37,657 bases of DNA from Sphingomonadales bacterium BRH_c42 (GCA_001516125.1 LOEX01000119.1:1-37657); one strand, 5' to 3'. Positions 25,206 through 34,577 are shown, counted from the first letter of the stretch. Numbers and translations are program-made. The notes: generated by a model from the letters alone, not told the origin.

Positions 25206-26762
25206 GTGGCAAGTTCGGCAACGCACATCTTCCGGCTGCTCAAATGGGGCCGCACGCTTGCCCGCCACGGCGCGCTGCGCGGGATCGAGCGTGACGCCAA
25301 TACGCCGCTGCCGGTCAAGCGACTGGCGCGCGTGGCGCGGTTTGGCGCGCGCGAACTGCCCGAGCCGGATTATGCCGGCGCATTCCAGGCGATTGGCCCC
25401 GCCGCGATCAAGCTCGGCCAGACGCTGGCGACGCGGCCCGATCTTGTAGGCGAGGCGGCTGCACGCAATCTCCTGACATTGCAGGACAGCCTGCCGCCGG
25501 TGCCCTATGAGGAAATCGAAGCCTCGATCGCGGCCAGCTTTGGCCGCCCGTCGCAAGAGCTGTTCAGCGAAATCGATCCGCAGCCCGTTGGCTCGGCCTC
25601 GATCGCGCAGGTCCACCGCGCCGTCACAACCGATGGCAGGCAGGTGGCGGTGAAGGTCCTGCGTCCCGGCATACGGGAACGCTTTGCCCGCGATATCGCG
25701 ACCTATGAATGGGCCGCAGCGCATCTCGAGGCGCTGGGCGGCGAAGCGGCACGCCTGCGCCCGCGCCTGACCATCGCCAATTTCAAGCGCTGGACGGGCC
25801 GTGAGCTTGACCTCAGGCGCGAAGCGGCCTCGGCTTCCGAACTGGCTGAGGCAATGACGGGCATCGAAGGCTATCGCGTTCCGGCGATCGACTGGGACCG
25901 GACCAATGGCCGCGTGCTGACCATCGACTGGATCGACGGGGTCAAGATCAGCGATGTCGATGAATTGAAGGCGCGCGGGCATGATCTGCCGCTGCTCGCG
26001 CGCAGGCTGGTGATCGCGTTTCTGACGCAGGCCATCAGCGGCGGATTTTTCCATGCCGACATGCATCAGGGCAACCTGTTCGTGCAGGATGACGGAACCA
26101 TCACCGCGATCGATTTCGGCATCATGGGGCGGATCGACCGGCGCGCACGCGCATGGCTGGCCGAAATCCTCCACGGCCTTACCACCGGCAATTACCGGCG
26201 CGTCGCCGAAATCCATTTCGAGGCGCAATATGTGCCCGCGTATCATTCGGTGGAGGAGTTTGCGACGGCGCTGCGCGCGGTGGGCGAACCGATGCGCGGC
26301 AAGCCGGTCGCGGAACTGAGCGTGGGGCAGATGCTCGACGGGCTGTTCGCCATCACCCGCGATTTCGACATGCAGACCCAGCCGCACCTGTTGCTGCTGC
26401 AAAAGACCATGGTGATGGTCGAAGGGATAGCGACGCAGCTCGACCCGCAGATCAACATGTGGGACGTTTCGGCGCCGTTCGTGCGCGCCTGGGTGCGCGA
26501 CGAGCTGGGCCCCGAAGCCGCGCTGGCCGACCGGATTCGGGAGGATGCCAGAACGCTGCTGGGCCTGCCCGCGTTGCTGCGGCGGCTGGAGGAGAAGTTT
26601 CCGCCAAGGGGCGGCGCGCCTGAGCCGCCGCCGCTGCCCGATATCGATCTCGTATGGGAAAGCCGCGCCCGACAGGGAGGCGATCTGGCGGGCTATCTGC
26701 TCGCTGCGGCGCTCGGTGCAGGAACGGTTGTGACCGCGTTGATACTGGGCTGGATCGGCTAG
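25206..26762 (+). CDS. ubiB: UbiB, ABC1/ADCK-type ubiquinone biosynthesis kinase-like protein
   Basis: A 518-residue atypical kinase-like ATPase that supports the ubiquinone synthesis complex. The GTG start at 25206 lies two bases after the ubiE stop. It has the ABC1 KxGQ-type motif IKLGQTLATRPDL, the Ala-rich nucleotide loop VGSASIAQVHRA, the kinase-like Lys in VAVKVLRPG, FFHADMHQGNLF and the DFG-like AIDFGIMG. A C-terminal hydrophobic helix (about residues 495-516) anchors it in the membrane. The stop codon TAG is part of a large inverted repeat that probably ends transcription. Confidence 0.94.
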   Translation: MASSATHIFRLLKWGRTLARHGALRGIERDANTPLPVKRLARVARFGARELPEPDYAGAFQAIGPAAIKLGQTLATRPDLVGEAAARNLLTLQDSLPPVPYEEIEASIAASFGRPSQELFSEIDPQPVGSASIAQVHRAVTTDGRQVAVKVLRPGIRERFARDIATYEWAAAHLEALGGEAARLRPRLTIANFKRWTGRELDLRREAASASELAEAMTGIEGYRVPAIDWDRTNGRVLTIDWIDGVKISDVDELKARGHDLPLLARRLVIAFLTQAISGGFFHADMHQGNLFVQDDGTITAIDFGIMGRIDRRARAWLAEILHGLTTGNYRRVAEIHFEAQYVPAYHSVEEFATALRAVGEPMRGKPVAELSVGQMLDGLFAITRDFDMQTQPHLLLLQKTMVMVEGIATQLDPQINMWDVSAPFVRAWVRDELGPEAALADRIREDARTLLGLPALLRRLEEKFPPRGGAPEPPPLPDIDLVWESRARQGGDLAGYLLAAALGAGTVVTALILGWIG

Positions 26763-26801
26763 ACCTTGTTCGATTTTGATTGAATCAAAATCCCGGTCTA
26801 G
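26759..26801. repeat. Nested inverted repeat at the end of ubiB
   Basis: Outer 7-base arms CTAGACC (26759-26765) and GGTCTAG (26795-26801) enclose perfect 10-base inner arms GATTTTGATT (26772-26781) and AATCAAAATC (26783-26792) with a single base between them. It includes the ubiB stop. As an AT-rich near-perfect palindrome between convergent genes it may be a bidirectional terminator or a repeat-family member. Confidence 0.75.
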
Positions 26802-26815
26802 TTTCTTGTTTTACC

Positions 26816-26858
26816 GTGATTTTCGAGTCGTGAAATGCTCCATTTCACTTGAAATCAC
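26816..26858. repeat. Second nested inverted repeat between convergent genes
   Basis: Outer arms GTGATTT (26816-26822) and AAATCAC (26852-26858) enclose inner 8-base arms GTGAAATG (26830-26837) and CATTTCAC (26841-26848) with a CTC loop. It has exactly the same overall length (43 bases) as the preceding repeat and ends just before the stop of the minus-strand gene. Confidence 0.75.
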
Positions 26859-26859
26859 T

Positions 26860-27273
26860 CTAACCGGAAGCCTCGTCCGGTTCGAAAGCAGTGTGCGGCA
26901 GAAGGCGGCTGCCGATCAGCGCCAGGATCGACGTGACCGCTTCGATCAGCATCGGCCCCCACCAGCCTTCATGCGGCCCATTGATCCCCAACGTGACCAG
27001 GCGGCCAAGCAGCGCAATTCCCATCAGCCCGGCGGTGACCAGCAGCGGATCGCCCCGGCGCCACCATGCACCCCAGACAAGGCATGTTCCCGCAATGACG
27101 AAAAACGCGGTCATATCGGCACGGATCGATGCCAGCCCCAGGGTCCCTTGCGGAACCATCCCGAAATTGCCGCCCGCTCCAGCCGGATCGATCAGGAAGC
27201 TGAGACCCATCAGGATGAAAAACATGCCATCTAACAACAGCAGCGCGCGCAGGATAACCAGCATTTGCCTCAT
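26860..27273 (-). CDS. Small four-helix membrane protein, DUF4345-like
   Basis: About 137 residues with four hydrophobic segments (LVILRALLLLDGMFFILMGL, MTAFFVIAGTCLVWGAWW, LLVTAGLMGIALLGRLVTLG, WGPMLIEAVTSILALIGS). The layout and the NFGM...GLASIRADM segment resemble DUF4345 proteins, whose role is unknown. The start is unsure: ATGs at 27273 and 27264 are possible, as is 27294. It stands alone, convergent with ubiB. Confidence 0.7.
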   Translation of the reverse strand: MRQMLVILRALLLLDGMFFILMGLSFLIDPAGAGGNFGMVPQGTLGLASIRADMTAFFVIAGTCLVWGAWWRRGDPLLVTAGLMGIALLGRLVTLGINGPHEGWWGPMLIEAVTSILALIGSRLLPHTAFEPDEASG

Positions 27274-27462
27274 CTCCCATGAATCTGCGTGCATTCTTGC
27301 GCCCCAATCGGGCATAGCGCTAGGCAAAATTTAACCACTATGTCGCAGGGTTGGCTAGGGCCTCGCTTGCGACTAGGCGTATCTTGAGCAAGTGAGAATG
27401 CAACATTGGGGGACTTCAGGAAAGATGAGCCTTTCTCATCCCGTTAGTGCGATGCTGAACTG

Positions 27463-29190
27463 GTGAGCAACACGGTTCCGAAAATCCTGCTTGTCGTGGG
27501 TGGCGGGATCGCGGCCTACAAGGCCTGCGAGCTCGTGCGCCTTGTGCGCAAGGGCGGCGGCGATGTGACATGCGTGGTGACCGATGGCGGGCAGCAGTTC
27601 GTCACCCCGATGGCGCTCGCCGCGCTCAGCGAAAATCCGGTTTACACTACATTGTGGGACCTCAAGAACGAGGCCGAGATCGGGCATATCCAGCTCAGCC
27701 GCGAGGCCGATCTGGTGGTGGTCTGCCCGGCGACGGCTGACCTGCTCGCGAAGATGGCGGCAGGTATCGCCGACGATCTGGCAACCACCCTTATCCTCGC
27801 CACCGACAAGCCGGTGATGGCGGTTCCGGCGATGAATGTGCGCATGTGGGAGCACGAGGCGACGCAGCGCAATATCGCCTGGCTGCGGCAGGCGGGCGTC
27901 GAGGTGCTCGATCCCGATCAGGGCGCCATGGCATGCGGTGAGTTCGGCTATGGCCGCCTGCCCGAGCCTGAGGTGATCTGGGCAGCCATCGGCGCGCATC
28001 TGGGCATCGAGGTCGATCTGCCCGCACCTGCTCCGGCCCCGACACCTGCGGCGGCTGGCGAACCCGCGGGCGAACCTGCGGACACACCCGCGGACGAACC
28101 CGCAGTCCAGGGAATCGAAGTCGAAGCCATCGAGGCGGAACCCGAGCCCGAATCGCGGCTCAGCAGTCTTGGCAGCCTGCTCTCCTCGATCATCCCGCGA
28201 TCGACCCCCAAGCGCAGCGCCGAGGAGCTCGAGGCCGAGTATCTCGAACAGGCCGATGCCGAAGGAACCGGCGACGAGGAAATCGCCGAACCCGGCGAAC
28301 CCGAAGCCGTGCCCGATCTGGGCGGGCCATTGCTGGCAAAGAAGGGTGGAGCAAGTTCGGCCCCGCCAACCGATCCCGCCGCGATGAACCATCTGGTCAA
28401 GACCGGTGCAGGCACTGCCCCACCGGAACCGATCGATGGGGAACCGGCCATGCCGGATGCGATCGAGGAGCGGATAGAGGACGCGCTGGGCGGTGAGCAG
28501 TTTGCCGTCGCCAAGGGGCATCGCCCGCTGAAGGGACGCCATATCCTCGTTACCGCCGGGCCGACATGGGAAGCGATCGATCCGGTGCGCTACATCGCCA
28601 ATCGTTCGTCCGGCAAGCAGGGCTTTGCCATCGCCGCCGCCGCCGCTGCGCTGGGGGCAAAGGTGACGCTGGTCGCGGGGCCGGTGTCGCTCATCACGCC
28701 CAAGGGCGTCGAGCGGGTCAATGTCGAATCGGCCAACGACATGGCCGACGTGGTGCGCCAGACGCTTCCTGTCGATGTCGCGATCATGGTCGCCGCTGTG
28801 GCCGACTGGCGGCCGAAGGAATATCGCGGCGACAAGATGAAGAAGCGCGGCTCCGCCCCGCCCGCGCTGATCCTTGAGGAAAACCCCGACATTCTCACCA
28901 ATGTCGCGGCGAGCGACAAGCGCCCGGCGCTGGTGGTGGGCTTTGCCGCCGAAACCGAAAACGTGCTCGAACATGCCAAGCAGAAGCGCAAACGCAAGGC
29001 GGCGGACTGGATCGTGGCCAACGATGTCTCCGGCCCCAAGGGCAAGGGCGTTATGGGGGGCGACACCAACCGTGTGCACATTGTGACGGGCAATGGCATC
29101 GAAAGCCTTGATGAAATGCCCAAACTGGAAGTGGCGATTGCGCTGCTTGAGCGGGTTGCGACGGCACTGAAAGAGGCAGAGGATGCCTGA
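27463..29190 (+). CDS. coaBC: Bifunctional phosphopantothenoylcysteine decarboxylase/synthetase CoaBC
   Basis: A 575-residue enzyme for two steps of coenzyme A synthesis. The N-terminal CoaC flavoprotein domain (residues ~1-185) has [10 protein letters not shown], the active-site His in [18 protein letters not shown] and the [13 protein letters not shown] clamp. The C-terminal CoaB domain (~353-575) has [27 protein letters not shown] and [19 protein letters not shown]. Between them lies an unusual ~167-residue acidic, Pro/Ala/Glu-rich stretch with GEPA/ADEPA repeats; ordinary CoaBC proteins are about 400 residues. The start is GTG at 27463. dut overlaps its end by 8 bases. No clear promoter was found in 27328-27462. 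Confidence 0.94.
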   Translation: MSNTVPKILLVVGGGIAAYKACELVRLVRKGGGDVTCVVTDGGQQFVTPMALAALSENPVYTTLWDLKNEAEIGHIQLSREADLVVVCPATADLLAKMAAGIADDLATTLILATDKPVMAVPAMNVRMWEHEATQRNIAWLRQAGVEVLDPDQGAMACGEFGYGRLPEPEVIWAAIGAHLGIEVDLPAPAPAPTPAAAGEPAGEPADTPADEPAVQGIEVEAIEAEPEPESRLSSLGSLLSSIIPRSTPKRSAEELEAEYLEQADAEGTGDEEIAEPGEPEAVPDLGGPLLAKKGGASSAPPTDPAAMNHLVKTGAGTAPPEPIDGEPAMPDAIEERIEDALGGEQFAVAKGHRPLKGRHILVTAGPTWEAIDPVRYIANRSSGKQGFAIAAAAAALGAKVTLVAGPVSLITPKGVERVNVESANDMADVVRQTLPVDVAIMVAAVADWRPKEYRGDKMKKRGSAPPALILEENPDILTNVAASDKRPALVVGFAAETENVLEHAKQKRKRKAADWIVANDVSGPKGKGVMGGDTNRVHIVTGNGIESLDEMPKLEVAIALLERVATALKEAEDA

Positions 29191-29641
29191 TACCGTCGGC
29201 GTCGCGGTCGCGCGCCTGCCCCATGGCCAAGGACTGGACCTTCCGCACTATGCCACATCGGGCGCGGCGGGCATGGATGTGGTTTCCGCCGAAGATGTAA
29301 CGCTGGCACCGGGCGCGCGCCATGCGGTGGCAACCGGGCTGGCGCTGGCGATACCGCCTGGGTACGAAATTCAGGTCCGGCCTCGCTCGGGCCTGGCGCT
29401 GAAGCACGGCATCACGGTGCCGAACACGCCGGGCACGATCGATTCGGACTATCGCGGCGAGTTGAAGGTGATCCTGATTAATCACGGCGCCGAACCGTTC
29501 GTCATCGCGCGCGGCGACCGTGTGGCGCAGCTGGTGCTGGCCCCGGTCACGCAGGCGCGCTGGATCGAAGTCGCCGAACTTGACGCTACTGCGCGCGGAA
29601 CCGGGGGCTTTGGCTCAACCGGTGGGCACGACAGACTTTAG
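29183..29641 (+). CDS. dut: dUTP diphosphatase (deoxyuridine triphosphatase)
   Basis: A 152-residue trimeric dUTPase that turns dUTP into dUMP and keeps uracil out of DNA. All five motifs are seen: AGMDVVSA (I), [11 protein letters not shown] (II), [13 protein letters not shown] (III), [12 protein letters not shown] (IV) and [10 protein letters not shown] (V). The ATG lies 8 bases inside the coaBC 3' end, giving a coupled coaBC-dut pair as in many alphaproteobacteria. Confidence 0.96.
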   Translation: MPDTVGVAVARLPHGQGLDLPHYATSGAAGMDVVSAEDVTLAPGARHAVATGLALAIPPGYEIQVRPRSGLALKHGITVPNTPGTIDSDYRGELKVILINHGAEPFVIARGDRVAQLVLAPVTQARWIEVAELDATARGTGGFGSTGGHDRL

Positions 29642-29704
29642 AAGCACGACGCTACCTTCATTGCTTCGCCGCCATCGACGGCTGAAGCGCCTGTTCGTAT
29701 CAGC

Positions 29705-30283
29705 TCACTCCTCGTCACGCACCTTCGATGCAAAGCTGCGCGCGCCGTGCACAACCTGTTCACCCACCAGCCGCAACTGAGAGCGCACACGGTCGTCGAG
29801 GCATTCACCCTCGGGCGAGAACATCCCGTGATAGGTCCGCAAGGTGGCAGCCATGGGAGTGGGCCAGCCGCGTAGTGCGTGGACGATGCTGCGCAAGGTC
29901 TGGACCGTGCCCATCGCCGCCTGATCGCCCGAAGCGCAGGCGATCAGTCCCACCGCCCGCCCATCGAGATACGGGCGTTCGTCCGCGGCCAGATCCTCGA
30001 GGTAATCGAGCGCGTTCTTGACCAGCCCGGAAACCGTCCCGTGATAGCCGGGTGCCGCGATCAGCACGCCGTCCGCCTGCCGCACCGCCTCGACCAGTTC
30101 ACTGCCGTCAGCCGGCGAATGGCCCGCGCCCCGGTAATGCGGCAGCGTACACAGATATTCGCCGCCAAAGACCCGCACGTCCGCGCCCGCTTCCTCGGCC
30201 GGCCTCAGCGCATAGCGAAGCGCCAATTCGGTCGCGCTTGCAGGCGTTACCGTCCCGCCTACGGCCACGATCTTCGGTTTCAT
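29705..30283 (-). CDS. NAD(P)H-dependent FMN reductase family protein
   Basis: A 192-residue flavodoxin-fold protein. The N-terminal strand with GGTVTPASATELAL binds the FMN phosphate, and APGYHGTVSGLVKNALDYLEDL is the family signature for FMN contact. Members reduce flavins, quinones, azo dyes or metals with NADPH; the substrate here is unknown. Its ATG overlaps the glpD stop (ATGA, 30280-30283), so it is produced together with GlpD. Confidence 0.87.
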   Translation of the reverse strand: MKPKIVAVGGTVTPASATELALRYALRPAEEAGADVRVFGGEYLCTLPHYRGAGHSPADGSELVEAVRQADGVLIAAPGYHGTVSGLVKNALDYLEDLAADERPYLDGRAVGLIACASGDQAAMGTVQTLRSIVHALRGWPTPMAATLRTYHGMFSPEGECLDDRVRSQLRLVGEQVVHGARSFASKVRDEE

Positions 30284-31776
30284 GCCACTTCCATCTGCTT
30301 GAGAAATTCATCAAGGGCCGCAGCCTCTCGCTGTGAAAGGCGTAACCCCAGCTTGGTCCTGCGCCAAAGGATATCTTCAGCCGTACGCGCCCATTCGCGC
30401 ATGACCAGGTGATCGACCTCGCGCTGGGTAAGCCCGTGGCCGAAATGCACGCCGCACTCCGCCAGCGAAGCCGCACCCGCGAAAATCGCGAATGCCGCGG
30501 TGCCATAGGCGCGGCACAGGCGGTCGGCGGTGCGCCCGTCGAAGAAGGGAAACTCGGCGCGGAATCGCTCGATCAGGCGATCGATCCCGTCGACCGCGAA
30601 ATCGCCGCCAGGCAGCTGCTCGGTGCTGGTCCAGCCGGGCCCCGCCATTGCCGTAACCCGCTCGCCGAGCAATTCCATCGCCTCTTCCGCAAGATGGCGA
30701 TAGGTGGTGATCTTGCCGCCATAGACATTGAGCAGCGGCGCCCCTTCGCTCTCATCGGACATCTCGAGCCGGTATCCGCGCGTCGCGGCTTCGGGCTTTC
30801 CCGAATGGTCATCGACCAGCGCTCGCACTCCGGCATAGCTCCACACCACATCTGGCGGCGTCACAGGTTTGCGGAAGAACCGGCTGGCCCCCTCGCACAG
30901 ATAGGCGATCTCTTCCTCGCTCGCCGCGATATGATCGAGCCCGCCGGTGTGATCGGCATCGGTGGTGCCAATCAGGGTGAAGTCATGCTCGTAAGGGATG
31001 GCGAAGAAGATGCGCCCGTCGGGCAGTTGGAAGAAATAGGCCCATTCATGCTCGAACAGGCGAGGCACCACTATATGCGATCCGCGCACCAGCCGCAGGC
31101 CATGCGTCGCCGGGATATGCACTGCGGCAAGAACGTCAAGCACTCCCGGTCCTCCCGCGTTCACCACCGCGCGCGCCAACAAGCTCTGCCCGCCTGCATC
31201 GACGCGCCAGTGATCGCCCACCCGCGTCAGGCAGGTGACACGCGAGTTGGTGCGGACTTCGGCTCCACGGTCCGCCGCATCGCGCGCGTTGAGCACCACC
31301 AGCCGCGCATCGTCCACCCAGCAATCCGAATAAACAAAGGCGGTCTGGAATTCCGGCTTGAGCGGCGCGCCTGCCGGGTGGCGCGTCAGGGCGATCGATT
31401 GGGTCGCAGGCAATCGCTTGCGCCCGCCGATATGGTCATAAAGGAACAGTCCCAGCCGCACCAGCCAGCGCGGGCGCAGCCCGGCGACATGCGGCAGCAC
31501 GAACCGCAGCGGATGGATGATATGCGGCGCGATCCCCCACAGCAGTTCGCGCTCTTGAAGCGATTCGCGCACCAATGCGAACTCGTAATGCTCCAGATAG
31601 CGCAGCCCGCCGTGGATCAGCTTGGTCGATGACGACGAAGTCCCGCGCGCCAGATCGCCCGCTTCGAACAGAATGACCTTCGCCCCGCGCCCCGCGGCAT
31701 CGCGCGCAATCCCGGCGCCATTTATTCCACCACCGATGACGGCAAGGTCAAACATGCTCGATGTGTGGTCCTTCAT
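30280..31776 (-). CDS. glpD: Aerobic glycerol-3-phosphate dehydrogenase
   Basis: A 498-residue FAD enzyme at the inner membrane that oxidises glycerol 3-phosphate to dihydroxyacetone phosphate and passes electrons to quinone. It has the dinucleotide fold FDLAVIGGGINGAGIARDAAGRG, the GlpD hallmark RGTSSSSTKLIHGGLRYLE, NAGGPGVLDV, IGTTDADHTG, and SYAGVRALVDD. The start is between ATG 31776 (adjacent GGTAGGA) and ATG 31755; the frame stays open further upstream without support. No glpF or glpK is in the window. Confidence 0.93.
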   Translation of the reverse strand: MKDHTSSMFDLAVIGGGINGAGIARDAAGRGAKVILFEAGDLARGTSSSSTKLIHGGLRYLEHYEFALVRESLQERELLWGIAPHIIHPLRFVLPHVAGLRPRWLVRLGLFLYDHIGGRKRLPATQSIALTRHPAGAPLKPEFQTAFVYSDCWVDDARLVVLNARDAADRGAEVRTNSRVTCLTRVGDHWRVDAGGQSLLARAVVNAGGPGVLDVLAAVHIPATHGLRLVRGSHIVVPRLFEHEWAYFFQLPDGRIFFAIPYEHDFTLIGTTDADHTGGLDHIAASEEEIAYLCEGASRFFRKPVTPPDVVWSYAGVRALVDDHSGKPEAATRGYRLEMSDESEGAPLLNVYGGKITTYRHLAEEAMELLGERVTAMAGPGWTSTEQLPGGDFAVDGIDRLIERFRAEFPFFDGRTADRLCRAYGTAAFAIFAGAASLAECGVHFGHGLTQREVDHLVMREWARTAEDILWRRTKLGLRLSQREAAALDEFLKQMEVA

Positions 31777-31834
31777 TCCTACCGTCTCTGCTCCGGCGCC
31801 CAGACATTTCCGCATTGTTGATCGGAAATGATTG

Positions 31835-32746
31835 TCATGGCAATTTTTCTCCACGCGCGGCGACCAGCACCCCGTACCAGTCTTCGCGCGTCCAGCGCAT
31901 GCCGAGCGCCTGCGCGCCCTCGGCAATCCGTTGAGCATTCTGCGAGCCAATGATCGGGACAATTCCGGCAGGATGAGCCATCAACCAGCCATAGGCGGCG
32001 ACCGATCGGCTGACGCCTTGATCCTCGGCAATCCGGTCAAGCGCCGCCGCGACTGCGCGCTCGCGCGGGGTTTCAGGCGAAAGCAGCCTGCCCCCGCCGA
32101 GCGGCGACCATGCGAGCGGGGTGAGGCCCAGATGCATTGCCTGGTCAAGCTCGCCATTCTCGAAACGGGCGATGCGCAGCGGGCTGATTTCGGGCTGCGT
32201 GGCGACCAGCGCGTGATCTAGGAAATGGTTGAGCGCCTCGATCTGCTGGATGGTGAAATTCGAGACACCGAGAGCGCGGACCTTGCCCGCCGCCAAGGCA
32301 TTTTCCAGCGTGCGCGCCACTTCCTGCGGATGCGCGAGAATGTCGGGCCGGTGGATCTGATAGAGATCGATGCACTCGACATTGAGCCGCCGGAGCGAGG
32401 CGTCGATCGCGCTGGCGAGATAGGCCGGGGACTGATCATAAGGCAGCGGCGGACAAATGCCGCCCTTGGTCGCCAGCACCATGCGCGCGCGCAAACCCGG
32501 TTCGCTCGCCAGCACCTCACCAAGCAGCGCCTCGGCATCGCCAAAACCCGCTGTCCCGTCGAAGCCATAAATGTCAGCGGTGTCGAACAGGGTGATGCCC
32601 GCTTCGAGTGCCCCGTGCGCCAGCCTTGCGGCATCACCCGCACTGCGGCCATTTTCGGCCAATCGCCACATGCCCCAGGCCAGAGGCGAAATGGCAATAT
32701 CCGAATTGCCGAGCAGGCGGCGGGCAGGCGGCGGCAAAGCGTTCAT
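31835..32746 (-). CDS. Aldo/keto reductase
   Basis: A 303-residue NADPH-dependent (beta/alpha)8 oxidoreductase. The catalytic tetrad is visible: Asp and Tyr in LFDTADIYGF, Lys in VLATKGG, and His in YQIHRPD; the cofactor end is GIVPIIGSQNAQRI. It resembles the YdhF-like group (Asp-Tyr-Lys-His, IHRPD, NFTIQQIEAL). The substrate is unknown. It lies 58 bases upstream of glpD and may be co-transcribed with it. Confidence 0.9.
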   Translation of the reverse strand: MNALPPPARRLLGNSDIAISPLAWGMWRLAENGRSAGDAARLAHGALEAGITLFDTADIYGFDGTAGFGDAEALLGEVLASEPGLRARMVLATKGGICPPLPYDQSPAYLASAIDASLRRLNVECIDLYQIHRPDILAHPQEVARTLENALAAGKVRALGVSNFTIQQIEALNHFLDHALVATQPEISPLRIARFENGELDQAMHLGLTPLAWSPLGGGRLLSPETPRERAVAAALDRIAEDQGVSRSVAAYGWLMAHPAGIVPIIGSQNAQRIAEGAQALGMRWTREDWYGVLVAARGEKLP

Positions 32747-32758
32747 TCGGGTATCCTC

Positions 32759-33023
32759 GGGTCAGGACCCATTAACCGCATGAGCCGTGGTGGCTCGTTT
32801 GCGGGATGAAATGCAAGGAAGACACTGAGAAAGGGAGCCATTCTCCCTTTGAGGTGGTTGACGCAGCAGTTCGCCCGCAAACGGCCACCCGAAGGGCTTG
32901 GCCAGAATGGTCCATGGCTTTGTTACTCGCTCGTTCAATAGCACCACTATTCCCCTTCGCTCGCTCCGCGCCCTGAACCATTCTGGCTCAAGCCACGGCC
33001 ATGTGCTTAATGGGCCCTGACCC
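32759..33023. repeat. MITE-like non-coding element with terminal inverted repeats
   Basis: A ~265-base stretch without a convincing gene. Its ends are inverted copies: GGGTCAGGACCCATTAA (32759-32775) and TTAATGGGCCCTGACCC (33007-33023) match at 16 of 17 bases, and similarity runs on for some 15 bases inward (GCATG/CCGTGG). Inside are more inverted repeats: AAAGGGAG/CTCCCTTT (32830-32850) and CCAGAATGG/CCATTCTGG (32902-32910, 32978-32986). No clear target-site duplication was found next to the ends. The best guess is a short non-autonomous transposable element or a structured intergenic repeat. Confidence 0.65.
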
Positions 33024-33221
33024 TTGATGGCTGGACAGCCTACGTCCGTTCAACGCGAAAGGGCCGCCGGGGGGCGTATGACACGGCAGTCCGAACATCA
33101 AGGTGGCCGCGGTTCGCGAAGCCTGACCACTCAGACTTGCCCCAACGCCGCATTCGGCGGATAAGGCGTCAAATCATACTGCCGGGTCGATCGTTCAACA
33201 TGCACGGGATGGGGGTGAGGC

Positions 33222-34577
33222 ATGGCTGTTTCCGATCACGTCGATTTCAACGGCTTCATGGAAGGTGTGAAGCGCAGAAACCCGCACCAGGACGAATTTG
33301 TCCAGGCAGTTCAGGAAGTTGCGGAAGACATCTTCGATTTCATCGCCGACAAGGAAGATTATCACAGCGAGCAGATCCTGCGCCGGATTGCCGAGCCGGA
33401 TCGGGTCGTGAGCTTTCGGGTCTGCTGGGAAGACGACAAGGGTAATATCCGGGTCCAGCGCGGCTGGCGCGTGCAGAACAACAACGCGATCGGGCCATAC
33501 AAGGGCGGGATCAGGTTTCATCAAAGCGTTACCGAAAGCGTGCTCAAATTCCTGGCTTTCGAACAGACCTTCAAAAATGCCCTGACCGGCCTGCCCATGG
33601 GCGGCGGCAAGGGCGGCTCGAACTTCAACCCGAAAGGCAAGAGCACGCGCGAGATCATGCGCTTTTGCCAAAGCTTCATGACCGAACTCTATCGCCACAT
33701 CGGCGCCGATATCGACGTTCCCGCCGGGGACATCGGCGTCGGCGGGCGTGAGATCGGCTTCATGTTCGGCCAGTACAAGCGGATCACGGGCGAATTCACC
33801 GGAGTCCTGACCGGCAAGGGGCTGGAATGGGGCGGCTCGCTGATCCGGACCGAGGCAACCGGTTATGGCGCGGTCTATTTCCTTGCCAATATGCTGGCGA
33901 CGAAGGGTATGGACCTGGGCGGGAAGACGGCCGTGATATCGGGTTCGGGCAACGTGGCAACGCACGCCGCCGAAAAGATCGTCCAGCTTGGCGGCAAGGT
34001 ACTGACTGTCTCGGATTCGGGCGGTTTCATCCTCGATCCGGACGGGATTACCCAAGAAAAGATCGACTGGATCAAGGCGCACAAGACGCATCGGCGCGGC
34101 CGCATCGAGGAATATGTCGAGGCATTTCCCGGCGCCGCTTTCCATGCCGGGAAGACCCCGTGGCATGTGCCCTGCGATGTCGCCCTGCCCTGCGCCACGC
34201 AGAACGAATTGCTGGGTGATGATGCCCGCGCGCTCGTCGCCAATGGCTGCATCGCCGTATCGGAGGGAGCCAACATGCCGACCGACCTTGAAGGCGTCCA
34301 CGTCTTCAAGAAAGCACGGATCCTCTATGCCCCCGGCAAGGCGGCAAACGCAGGGGGAGTTGCCGTATCGGGCCTCGAAATGAGCCAGAACTCCGCCCGC
34401 CGATCGTGGACTGAAAGCGAGTTGCAGCAGATGCTGCGCGACATCATGGACGGCATCCATGAACGCTGCCTTGCCTACGGCGATCAGGGCGGTGGCTACA
34501 CCGACTACGTCAAGGGGGCCAACATCGCCGGTTTCAAGAAGGTGGCCGATGCGATGCTGGCCTTCGGGGTGGTATGA
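33222..34577 (+). CDS. gdhA: Glutamate dehydrogenase (hexameric, ~450-residue type)
   Basis: A 451-residue enzyme that interconverts glutamate and 2-oxoglutarate plus ammonia. The family signature LPMGGGKGGSNFNPKGKS contains the catalytic Lys; RGWRVQNNNAIGPYKGGIRFH binds substrate; ISGSGNVATHAAEKIVQLGG is the nucleotide fold; and GKAANAGGVAVSGLEMSQN closes the active site. Length and segments fit the NADP-type enzyme. The leader 33024-33221 has no gene; a small hairpin CGCCG/CGGCG sits at 33146-33159. The stop overlaps the ATG of the next gene. Confidence 0.95.
   Translation: MAVSDHVDFNGFMEGVKRRNPHQDEFVQAVQEVAEDIFDFIADKEDYHSEQILRRIAEPDRVVSFRVCWEDDKGNIRVQRGWRVQNNNAIGPYKGGIRFHQSVTESVLKFLAFEQTFKNALTGLPMGGGKGGSNFNPKGKSTREIMRFCQSFMTELYRHIGADIDVPAGDIGVGGREIGFMFGQYKRITGEFTGVLTGKGLEWGGSLIRTEATGYGAVYFLANMLATKGMDLGGKTAVISGSGNVATHAAEKIVQLGGKVLTVSDSGGFILDPDGITQEKIDWIKAHKTHRRGRIEEYVEAFPGAAFHAGKTPWHVPCDVALPCATQNELLGDDARALVANGCIAVSEGANMPTDLEGVHVFKKARILYAPGKAANAGGVAVSGLEMSQNSARRSWTESELQQMLRDIMDGIHERCLAYGDQGGGYTDYVKGANIAGFKKVADAMLAFGVV

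Noticed and set aside
25065-26402. A 445-codon open frame antisense to ubiB and the ubiE end
   Set aside because: Result of GC-rich codon bias; ubiE and ubiB are unambiguous.
27436-29079. A 547-codon open frame antisense to coaBC
   Set aside because: It mirrors the codon structure of coaBC, gives an Arg/His/Asp-rich protein without recognisable motifs, and coaBC on the other strand is certain.
32772-32981. Small minus-strand open frame inside the MITE-like element (69 codons)
   Set aside because: It has no SD that I can see and lies within inverted repeats; more likely non-coding, though repeated copies could be annotated as hypothetical genes.
32751-33031. Target-site duplication flanking the MITE-like element
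   Set aside because: The bases next to both ends (left CCTC, right TTGA) do not match, so no duplication is claimed.
33195-34460. A 421-codon open frame antisense to gdhA
   Set aside because: gdhA carries all family motifs; the antisense product resembles nothing known.
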